Part shown: in pieces, positions 33,431-40,620 of the stretch | How positions within the stretch are numbered: position 1 is the first letter of the stretch | Layout of the letters: every line of letters starts with the position of its first letter | Assembly: GCA_050248795.1 (NCBI GenBank) | Contig: JBFWRS010000010.1 | Span: 34,412-98,411, forward strand | Source: CAZTDU01 sp050248795 | GTDB taxonomy: Bacteria; Pseudomonadota; Gammaproteobacteria; Burkholderiales; SG8-39 | DNA length: 64,000 nucleotides | Direction: 5' to 3' | Position numbers and translations under genes: made by a program | Notes under the pieces: model-generated | The model's input: the letters and a program-made list of their open reading frames with translations, nothing else | Told to the model about the DNA's origin: nothing | The model's database searches: none

Positions 33431-34181
33431 ACTGCACGTCCGCTACCGCATCGCGAACGCGCCCATGCAGCGCTACCCGTTCGCGCATTTCTTCGTCGAG
33501 GACGTGTTCCCGCCGGACTTCTACCGCGACATGCTGGACAGGCTGCCGGGTGAAGGCACGTATACGCCGATCGACGAAACCGGCACGGTGGGCAAGGGCA
33601 GCTACCGTGAGCGCCACGTCTGCGACCTCGAGCAGGTGGTCAGGGACGAGGCGGCTGCCGGCGACGCGGGATTCTGGTCCGGCATGGAGGGCTGGCTGAT
33701 GAGCGAAGCGTTCTCCAGCCTCATCATCGGAAAGTTCAGCCCGGCGATCGACGAGCGCTTCGGTGAAGGCGTGCGGCTGGGCGTCAGCACCGACTGCAGG
33801 CTCGTGCGCGACTTCACCAACTACGCGATCCCGCCGCACACCGACACCGACCACAAGCTGGTGTCGCTGCTCTTCTACCTGCCAAGGGACGCGGCGAAAC
33901 GCCACCTCGGCACCTCGATCTACGCCCCGCGCGACCCGGCGTTCTCGGGTGAAGGCGGAAATCACTACAAGCGGGACCTTTTCCGGCACATTGCACGCAT
34001 GCCGTATGTGCCGAACGCTCTGTTCGCATTCCTGCGCACCGACTGGTCGTTCCATGGCGTCGAACCGATCGCGGATGCCGAGGTGGAACGCAACCTGATG
34101 CTATACAACATCTACGTCCGCAAGGTGATCCTGCCCCGCAAGCCCGAGCCGCGGTTCCGCTGGCCGTGGCAGGCGCGTTAG
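33414..34181 (+). CDS. 2OG-Fe(II) oxygenase
   Basis: A 255-residue non-haem iron oxygenase of the type linked to glycan or peptide modification clusters. The probable iron ligands are His142 and Asp144 (PPHTDTDHKLVSLLFYLP) and His214 (DWSFHGVEPI), with Arg226 (VERNLMLYN) for 2-oxoglutarate. It begins inside the FkbM gene, so the pair is cotranscribed and coupled. It is not close to the other oxygenase in the island, so the two probably have different substrates. Confidence 0.83.
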   Translation: MSFDAELHVRYRIANAPMQRYPFAHFFVEDVFPPDFYRDMLDRLPGEGTYTPIDETGTVGKGSYRERHVCDLEQVVRDEAAAGDAGFWSGMEGWLMSEAFSSLIIGKFSPAIDERFGEGVRLGVSTDCRLVRDFTNYAIPPHTDTDHKLVSLLFYLPRDAAKRHLGTSIYAPRDPAFSGEGGNHYKRDLFRHIARMPYVPNALFAFLRTDWSFHGVEPIADAEVERNLMLYNIYVRKVILPRKPEPRFRWPWQAR

Positions 34182-34225
34182 GCATCTGGCAACATTCGCA
34201 TCGCGGCATCCAACAGGAGCAGACC

Positions 34226-34555
34226 ATGGGATTGTTCTCGAAGTCGTCCGGCAAGGAAGTCGAGGCGTTCGCGGAAAGCCTCGCCGAGTCGGTCGCCAAG
34301 CGCTACCCGCCCGCGATGGATGCGGCGGAAAAGCGCAAGGTCTCTGCCAACCGCCTGACCAAGATTCTCGAGGACGCGCTGGAAAAGGCCGCAACGTTCC
34401 AGAGCGAGAAGCAGCTCGGCTGGTACAAGAAGGCGAGCTTCGGCAATGCCTTCCGCTGGAAGCTCAAGGAACTCGGCTACAGCGAGCGCTTCATCGAGGT
34501 CGCCACCGAGGGCCTGATCGTCTACATCAGCAGGAAGCCGCCGCCGCAGAAATAG
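34226..34555 (+). CDS. Hypothetical protein
   Basis: A 109-residue soluble protein of unknown family. It opens with MGLFSKSSGKEVEAFAESLA, is rich in Lys and Glu, and is largely helical, with a tryptophan-containing centre (LGWYKKASFGNAFRWKLKEL). The ATG follows AGGAGC at good spacing; the frame is open upstream into the oxygenase gene but without a start signal. No cysteine, membrane span or signal peptide is present. It sits at the edge between the glycan island and the convergent signalling island. Confidence 0.75.
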   Translation: MGLFSKSSGKEVEAFAESLAESVAKRYPPAMDAAEKRKVSANRLTKILEDALEKAATFQSEKQLGWYKKASFGNAFRWKLKELGYSERFIEVATEGLIVYISRKPPPQK

Positions 34556-34584
34556 CCTGCGCCCGCGGCGCCTCCCGGGTACGG

Positions 34585-36261
34585 CTAAGGCACGTAACCG
34601 GGAATCTTCGATTCGTCGACGTCGTCGATCTGCTCGGGATTGAGGAACATCTCGGCATACTTCAGGTACACCTTGCGGCGCACGAAAATGTCGAAGAGGT
34701 CCGGGTCGATGTGTCCGTTGAGGCGGAAGTTCCCCAGGATCTGCAGCGACTCGGACAACGTCTTGCCCTTCTTGTAGGGCCTGTCGCGCGCTGTAAGCGC
34801 CTCGAAGATGTCGGCAATGCCCATGACCCGGGCCTGAACCGACATCTGGTCCCGCGTCAGGCCCTTCGGATACCCTTTGCCGTCCATGCGCTCGTGGTGA
34901 CCACCGGCGTACTCGGGCACCCGCTTCAGGTGCCGCGGCCATGGCAGCGCCTCCAGCATCTTGATGGTGGCGACGATATGGTGGTTGATGATCTGACGCT
35001 CCTCCTCGGTGAGCGTGCCGGCGCGGATGGTCAGATTCTTCAGCTCGTCGTCGGAGAGGAACCTGGCCTCGTGCCCGGAGGTATCCGTCCAGCGGTACTC
35101 GGCGATGCGCCTGACCCTCTCAACATCCTCGTCGCGCATGCGCTCGCCGCCGATGTTGCAGGCGCGCAGGAACGCCTTGTCGTCCTCGAACTGGCGCACA
35201 CGCTCACGGTAGCGGATGTCTGCCTGCGCAAGCTCGGCTTCATTGGCGCCTCTGGCGCGCATGTCGAGCTTGTCGCGCAGCGCCGCGATCTGCGCATCGC
35301 GCTTCAGGATCTCGAAGCGCGTGTCGATCAGGTGGATGCGGTCGTAGATGGTCTCGAGCTTGGTGGCCTTGTCCACCACGTGGACCGGGGTGGTGACCTT
35401 GCCGCAGTCGTGCAGCAGCCCGGCGATCTTCAGCTCGTAGCGGTCCTTGTCGGACATGTGGAAGTCCTTGAGCGGACCTTCACGCGTTTCGTTTACCGCC
35501 TCCGCCAGCAGCATTGTCAGGCTGGGCACGCGCATGCAGTGCCCGCCGGTATACGGCGATTTCTCGTCGATCGCCGTGTTGATCATGTTGATGAACGACT
35601 CGAACAGTTGCTCGAGCTGGTTGATCAGCATGCGGTTGGTGAGCGCTATCGCCGCCTGCGAGGCGAGGGACTCTGCCAGGCGCTGGTCGGACGCGGAGAA
35701 CGGCACGATCTCGCCGCTCGCCGGGTCCTGCGCGTTCAGCAGCTGCAGCACGCCGATGATCTCGTTCTCGTGGTTCTTCATCGGCACCGTGAGGAACGAC
35801 TTCGAGCGGTACCCGGTCTTGTTGTCGAAAGCGCGCGTGCCCGTGAAGTCGAAGCCTTCCGCGGCGTAGGCATCGGCGATGTTCACGGTGCTGCCGGTGA
35901 GCGCGACATGGGCCGCGACCATGCCGTGATTCGGCTTGCCGTCCTTGTATAGCTGGATCGGATAGAAGGGCACCGGGTTTCCCGTGGTGCCGCCAAGGTA
36001 GTACTTCAGCGACGACGTGCGCACGATCTCGAAGCGCAGGGTCTTGTCCTCGGTGACCCTGTAGAGCGTGCCGCCGTCGGCGCGCGTGATCGTCTTCGCG
36101 GCAGTGAGGATGGTTTCGAGCAGGCGGTTGATGTCGGTTTCCGCCGACAGCGACGCGCCGATCTCGTTCAGGTGCTCGAGGCGCTGGACGAGGTCGTCGG
36201 CAAGCGCCGGCGCGTCCGGCCGCATGCGCAGCTGCTGCGTGCTGTCCGGGTGGCTGCTCAC
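34585..36261 (-). CDS. GAF/HD-GYP cyclic-di-GMP phosphodiesterase-like protein
   Basis: A 558-residue cytoplasmic signalling protein. A GAF domain (about 30-205) is followed by an HD-GYP domain. The HD pair lies near residue 283 (LLHDCGKV), the second histidine pair near 424 (INHHIVATIKML) and the signature HHERMDGKGYP near 452, followed by MGIADIFEALTARDRPYKKG. The spacing between the HD pair and the second histidines is about 145 residues, far above the usual 30 or so, because of a charged, coiled-coil-like insert. It follows the GAF-ATPase gene by 25 bases. c-di-GMP hydrolysis is expected from the intact motif. Confidence 0.88.
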   Translation of the reverse strand: MSSHPDSTQQLRMRPDAPALADDLVQRLEHLNEIGASLSAETDINRLLETILTAAKTITRADGGTLYRVTEDKTLRFEIVRTSSLKYYLGGTTGNPVPFYPIQLYKDGKPNHGMVAAHVALTGSTVNIADAYAAEGFDFTGTRAFDNKTGYRSKSFLTVPMKNHENEIIGVLQLLNAQDPASGEIVPFSASDQRLAESLASQAAIALTNRMLINQLEQLFESFINMINTAIDEKSPYTGGHCMRVPSLTMLLAEAVNETREGPLKDFHMSDKDRYELKIAGLLHDCGKVTTPVHVVDKATKLETIYDRIHLIDTRFEILKRDAQIAALRDKLDMRARGANEAELAQADIRYRERVRQFEDDKAFLRACNIGGERMRDEDVERVRRIAEYRWTDTSGHEARFLSDDELKNLTIRAGTLTEEERQIINHHIVATIKMLEALPWPRHLKRVPEYAGGHHERMDGKGYPKGLTRDQMSVQARVMGIADIFEALTARDRPYKKGKTLSESLQILGNFRLNGHIDPDLFDIFVRRKVYLKYAEMFLNPEQIDDVDESKIPGYVP

Positions 36262-36286
36262 CGGCCGCGCCCCGGGATCAGGTGCG

Positions 36287-38656
36287 TCACTTGATGCAGA
36301 CGGAGCGCACTTCCTTGATGTCCGTGACCCCGGAAAGGCACTTCTCCATGCCGTCCTGCTTCAGCGTGCGCATCCCCTCCGCAAGGCAGCAGGCGAGCAT
36401 CTCGGCGACCCTTGCGTGCTCCTGGATCAACTTTTTCAGCGGGTCAGTGGCGATCAACAACTCGTGCAGGCCGCATCGCCCTTTCATGCCGGACCCGCCG
36501 CACTTGTCGCAGCCGACGCGCTTGTAGAGCTGGATCTGGCCTTTCTCGTTGCCGTAGTTCTTCACCCAGTCCTTGTAGACCGCTTCCATCGCCGCCCTGG
36601 GATCGGCCTTGAACTTCGGCGTGTTCAGCAGTTCGTCGCAGTACTCCTGCAGGAACGACTTGAGCTCGGCGGGCTCGGGAACGTACGCCTGCTTGCACGA
36701 GCACATGCGCTTGGCAAGCCGCTGCGCCAGGATGCCGAGCAGCGCGTCGGAGAAGTTGAACGGGTCCATGCCCATGTCGAGCAGGCGGATGATCGATTCC
36801 GTCGCAGAGTTCGTGTGCAGCGTGGCAAACACCAGGTGGCCCGTCAGCGAGGCCTCGATGCCGGTCCCGGTCGTTTCCTTGTCGCGCATCTCGCCGACCA
36901 TGATGATGTCCGGGTCGGCGCGCAGGAACGCCTTCATGACCGCCGCGAAGTCCAGTCCCGCCTTCTTGTTCACCTGCACCTGGCGCAGGCCCTTCTGCGT
37001 GATTTCCACCGGATCCTCGGCGGTCCAGATCTTGGTGTCCGGCGTGTTCAGGTACTTCAGCACCGAGTGCAGCGTGGTGGTCTTGCCCGAACCGGTCGGG
37101 CCGCAGACGAAGAACAGGCCGTAGGGCTTGCCCACCGCTTTCTGCAGCTCGTCGAGGTTCCGGTTCGTGAACCCCATCTTCTCCAGCGGGATCGGCTCGC
37201 CGGCAGCGAGGATACGCATGACGATGTCCTCGACACCGCCTGCGGTGGGTATCGTGGCCACGCGCAGTTCGATGTCGAGCGGGCCGAACTTCTTGAACTT
37301 GATCTTGCCGTCCTGGGGCTTCCTCTTCTCGGAAATGTCGAGGTCGCACATGATCTTGATGCGCGCCGCGAGCGCCGCGCGATAGCTCGCCGGCACCTCG
37401 ATGTACGGTTGCAGCGAGCCATCCTTGCGGAAGCGGATCTCGGTTTTCGCCTTGCCGGGATAGGGCTCGATGTGGATGTCCGAGGTGCCCTGGTTGTAGG
37501 CATCGATGATGATCTTGTTGACGAGCTTGACGAGCTCGTTGTCCGCCGCCGCCGAGACCTCGTCCGCCGCCGCGCCCTCCAGCGCGCCTTCGCCTTCGTC
37601 GTCCAGTCCAGAGAGGATGTCGCCGATGTCCCCGGAGTCGACGGATTCGCCGCCGTAGAACTGGTTCAGCGTCTCCTTGAAGTCCTTCTGCGTCGTGACC
37701 CGGTAGACGATCTTCGATTTCGGGAACACGTTCGACGCGATGCGCGAGCTGCGGATGCGCTCGGGATCCAGGCACAGCACGATCAGCCCTTCCTTGGCAT
37801 CGTCGATCGGCACCCACTGGTTCGACTCGACGTACTCGCGCTTGAGGTTCTTCAGCAGCTCCATGGGCTTGATGCGATCCGGCTTGAACGCCTCGTACGG
37901 GACGCCGAAGAACTTCGACAGTGCCGCGCCTATCGCGGGCAGCTTCACCTGGAACTCGTCGGTCAGCACCGACTCGATGTCCACCGCCTTCTTGCGCGCC
38001 TGGCGCGAGGCCAGCTCGAACTCGCCGGCGGACAGCACCGCATCAGAGATCAGGAAGTCGTACTTGGTCTTTACGGTCTGCGGCTTGGAGCGCTGCTTGA
38101 ATGCGATCGCGAGCGTCTGCGACAGCTCGTGCACGCCCTCCTCGGCCAGTTGGCCGAAGGGCACGCCGGCCTTGTTGTTGATGATCTGGATGACGCCGAC
38201 CAGTTCGTTGCCCTGCGGATCGATGATGGGCGCAACGAGCATCTGCTTGGTGCGGTATCCGGTGCGCTTGTCGACCTCCTGCAGGAAGCGCAGGTTCGGA
38301 TTGATCGACTTCAGCTCGGTGTCGTCGTACACGTCCTTGACGTTGGCGAGCTTCTTGGCCAGCGCCGCGTAGCCGGCGAGGGAATGTTCGGCGATCGGCA
38401 GCTTCAGGTCCTTGAACGAGTTGAGGCCCGTCTTGACCTTGGAAATGATCGACTGCTTGTCCTCGCCGAGCGAGTAGATGGTCAGGCGGTCGGCGTTGAA
38501 CAGCGCGCAGATGTCCGCGCTGACCTCGAGCATGATTTCGTCGATATTGTTGGTCGCATGGATCTTGTTCGTGACCGCCTGCAGTTGCTTCTGGAATGCA
38601 AGGCGTGCGCTGACGTCAGTCTGCGGCGCTGCCGGATGGCTGAGTACTGCGCTCAT
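36287..38656 (-). CDS. GAF-fused PilB/GspE-type secretion ATPase
   Basis: A 789-residue protein. Residues 20-190 are a GAF domain (LTIYSLGEDKQSIISKVKTG, GVIQIINNKAG). Then comes a T2SSE N-terminal domain (about 225-360) and a hexameric ATPase with Walker A GPTGSGKTTT near 520, Asp box AEDPVEI, Walker B DPDIIMVGEMRD and the zinc tetracysteine MCSCKQ plus CDKCGGSGMKGRCG. Normal PilB proteins lack a GAF domain. It may be a signal-gated pilus-extension or secretion motor. It has its own sigma-70-type promoter and is followed by the HD-GYP gene. Pilin genes lie 8 kb away; no other pil assembly genes are here. Confidence 0.9.
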   Translation of the reverse strand: MSAVLSHPAAPQTDVSARLAFQKQLQAVTNKIHATNNIDEIMLEVSADICALFNADRLTIYSLGEDKQSIISKVKTGLNSFKDLKLPIAEHSLAGYAALAKKLANVKDVYDDTELKSINPNLRFLQEVDKRTGYRTKQMLVAPIIDPQGNELVGVIQIINNKAGVPFGQLAEEGVHELSQTLAIAFKQRSKPQTVKTKYDFLISDAVLSAGEFELASRQARKKAVDIESVLTDEFQVKLPAIGAALSKFFGVPYEAFKPDRIKPMELLKNLKREYVESNQWVPIDDAKEGLIVLCLDPERIRSSRIASNVFPKSKIVYRVTTQKDFKETLNQFYGGESVDSGDIGDILSGLDDEGEGALEGAAADEVSAAADNELVKLVNKIIIDAYNQGTSDIHIEPYPGKAKTEIRFRKDGSLQPYIEVPASYRAALAARIKIMCDLDISEKRKPQDGKIKFKKFGPLDIELRVATIPTAGGVEDIVMRILAAGEPIPLEKMGFTNRNLDELQKAVGKPYGLFFVCGPTGSGKTTTLHSVLKYLNTPDTKIWTAEDPVEITQKGLRQVQVNKKAGLDFAAVMKAFLRADPDIIMVGEMRDKETTGTGIEASLTGHLVFATLHTNSATESIIRLLDMGMDPFNFSDALLGILAQRLAKRMCSCKQAYVPEPAELKSFLQEYCDELLNTPKFKADPRAAMEAVYKDWVKNYGNEKGQIQLYKRVGCDKCGGSGMKGRCGLHELLIATDPLKKLIQEHARVAEMLACCLAEGMRTLKQDGMEKCLSGVTDIKEVRSVCIK

Positions 38657-38685
38657 CGTGAACCTCCGAAATCTGCTGGCGGCCT

Positions 38686-38714
38686 ATCGTAGCCCCGGCC
38701 GGTGGACATTTCAA
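38686..38714 (-). promoter_or_regulatory. Sigma-70-type promoter of the GAF-ATPase gene
   Basis: On the minus strand TTGAAA, 17 bases, then TACGAT, placed about 30 bases before the start codon. Both hexamers match the housekeeping consensus at four positions or more at optimal spacing. It lies in the 103-base gap after the CNB-rhodanese gene, so the ATPase and HD-GYP genes can be transcribed independently. Confidence 0.7.
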
Positions 38715-38759
38715 CGCTCATAACCCTGATTTTTAACATACTTTCCAGATTCTCCCCGC

Positions 38760-39833
38760 CTAGGTCCGGATGCCCGAGGCCCACAGCCCGCCGTCGAGCA
38801 ACCATACCTTGAATCCGCGCTGCGCAAACAGGAAAGCGGCCGCGGAGCTGCGCCGCCCGCTCTGGCAATAGGCGACATACTCGCGCGAGCGGTCCAGCAC
38901 CGCGAACATGTTGCGAACCTCGTTCAGCGGGACGTTGATCGCCCCGGGCAGCTTGTCGTACTGGTACTCGGACGGATAGCGCACGTCCAGCCAGATGGCG
39001 CCCTCGCTGACCTTCTGCTGCGCCTCCGCGAGGGTCAGCCGGGACAGCAGGGGCTCGCGCAGCAACTCGTTGAAATCATTCTTGCCGAGCCGCAGCAGGG
39101 CGCCATCGGACGTCACCACGACGGTCGCGTTGCGCTTGGCCTCGGACACCAGCGCTTCCTCGCCGAACGCGTCGCCGCTCTTCAGCTCTGCCAGCGCCAT
39201 GCGCGCGCCCCCGACCAGGCGTTCCACCTGGCAGCGCCCGGACTCCACGACGTAGTAGTAGTCCCCTTCATCGCCTTCGTGGATGACGACGTCGCCGCGG
39301 CGTACCGGCAGGCGCTCGAAGCGCCCAAGAAGCTCGTCGATGCGTGCCGCCGGCAGTTGCGAGAACACGCCATGCTGCAGGTTCGACAGGGAGAACATCC
39401 CCGAGATCAGCTTCCAGTCGCTGCGAATCGCATTCGCCAGCCCGGCGGCCGGCCCGCCCGATGCCTCGCTGGCCGCGACCTGGTCCCAGGTCACGACGAT
39501 GTCCAGCGCCTCATCGTCTATGGCGACGATATCCACGTCCGTGATGGCCTTGCCGCGCGCCAGCGGGGCCTGCCGCCGGTTGACCGCGTAGCGCGCATCG
39601 TCCGTGCCGCCAACGATGACCTGCGTGCCGCCGGAACCGAATACCAGCAGCAGCTCCCCCCGCAACAGGAAGACCGCCCCTGCGCCCCGGGGCTGTGATG
39701 CAAACGGATTCGCTCCGCGCTCAACCCGCTCGACCACGGCGAGCCGGGCGAGCTCCTCCAGCCGGTCCGCAGGCAACGACGACAGCGGGTCCAGGCAGGC
39801 AAGCTGTGCGGGCGTCGGCCGGGACTCGCGCAT
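38760..39833 (-). CDS. Cyclic-nucleotide-binding protein fused to rhodanese
   Basis: A 357-residue three-part protein. Residues 10-130 form a degenerate CNB-like barrel. Residues 160-270 form a second CNB domain with an intact phosphate-binding cassette (SGDAFGEEALVSEAKRNATV). Residues 275-357 form a rhodanese domain (IWLDVRYPSEYQYDKLPGAI) with active-site loop YCQSGRRSS, the cysteine being the sulfur acceptor. It lies 6 bases after the phosphodiesterase gene. The combination suggests that a cyclic nucleotide controls a persulfide-transfer activity, which would suit a sulfur oxidizer. No catalytic test can be made from sequence alone. Confidence 0.88.
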   Translation of the reverse strand: MRESRPTPAQLACLDPLSSLPADRLEELARLAVVERVERGANPFASQPRGAGAVFLLRGELLLVFGSGGTQVIVGGTDDARYAVNRRQAPLARGKAITDVDIVAIDDEALDIVVTWDQVAASEASGGPAAGLANAIRSDWKLISGMFSLSNLQHGVFSQLPAARIDELLGRFERLPVRRGDVVIHEGDEGDYYYVVESGRCQVERLVGGARMALAELKSGDAFGEEALVSEAKRNATVVVTSDGALLRLGKNDFNELLREPLLSRLTLAEAQQKVSEGAIWLDVRYPSEYQYDKLPGAINVPLNEVRNMFAVLDRSREYVAYCQSGRRSSAAAFLFAQRGFKVWLLDGGLWASGIRT

Positions 39834-39839
39834 CGGCCC

Positions 39840-40607
39840 CTAGAACTCCAGCACCTGGTTGTTCTGCAGCATCTTCGGGCGGAACGTGCCGGCGCCGTCC
39901 TCTATCTCCTGCATCGTCAGTTCGATTTCGCCGGGCTTGAGGTGGGTGATGTAGATCTCGGCGCTGCGCTCGAGCTTCGCGAGTTCCTCGGCCAGCATCT
40001 GCGGGCACAGGTGCCTGGAGACCTCGGCAAGCTGCCGCTCCTTGTTCGAGAACGCCGTCTCGATGATCAGGTACTTGAGGTTGCGCACGCGATTCACGAC
40101 TTCCCACAGCGCGTCGTTCGGGCCGGTGTCCCCGCTGAACACGAGGCCGGCCTTTCCGCTGTCCAGGTGGTAGCCGACCGCAGGAACGGTATGGCTGGCT
40201 GGAATCGCCGTGAAGTCCCGGCCATCGATCGTCACCGTACGGCCGACCTCGACTTCCTCGTACCTCATGAAGGGCTGCTCAGGGCTCGGTATCTCGCTGA
40301 AATCCGGCCAGATGGACCAGTTGAACAGGTGGTTCTTCAGTATCTCGGTGGTCGCGCGCGTTGCGTGCACGACCACGGGTTTCGAGCGCATGCCCCCCAC
40401 GGTGTCTACCAGGAACGGGATGCTGGTGACGTGATCGAGATGCGAGTGCGTGACGAAAATATGGTCGATGAGCGACAACTCGGCAAGCGACAGGTCGCCG
40501 ACGCCGGTGCCTGCATCGATGAGCACGTCGCTGTCGACGAGGAACGAGGTCGTGCGCAGATGGCGGCCACCAATCCCGCCGGAGCATCCGAGCACGCGCA
40601 GGCGCAC
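39840..40607 (-). CDS. Class II cyclic-nucleotide phosphodiesterase-like protein
   Basis: A 255-residue metallo-beta-lactamase-fold phosphodiesterase in the class II 3',5'-cAMP phosphodiesterase family. Metal ligands are in HSHLDH, the Asp of VFSGDTGPND and the late THLKPG; an IPASHT segment adds a histidine. There is no signal peptide, so it would act in the cytoplasm on cAMP made by the adjacent cyclase. It sits between the cyclase (13 bases away) and the CNB-rhodanese gene (6 bases), completing a make-break-sense set. Confidence 0.85.
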   Translation of the reverse strand: MRLRVLGCSGGIGGRHLRTTSFLVDSDVLIDAGTGVGDLSLAELSLIDHIFVTHSHLDHVTSIPFLVDTVGGMRSKPVVVHATRATTEILKNHLFNWSIWPDFSEIPSPEQPFMRYEEVEVGRTVTIDGRDFTAIPASHTVPAVGYHLDSGKAGLVFSGDTGPNDALWEVVNRVRNLKYLIIETAFSNKERQLAEVSRHLCPQMLAEELAKLERSAEIYITHLKPGEIELTMQEIEDGAGTFRPKMLQNNQVLEF

Positions 40608-40620
40608 CGGCCTACCTCCG

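Noticed and set aside
36068..38692. Long plus-strand open frame opposite the GAF-ATPase gene
   Set aside because: The translation is rich in Arg/Ala/Leu/His/Asp typical of antisense frames, and the minus strand has complete ATPase motifs.
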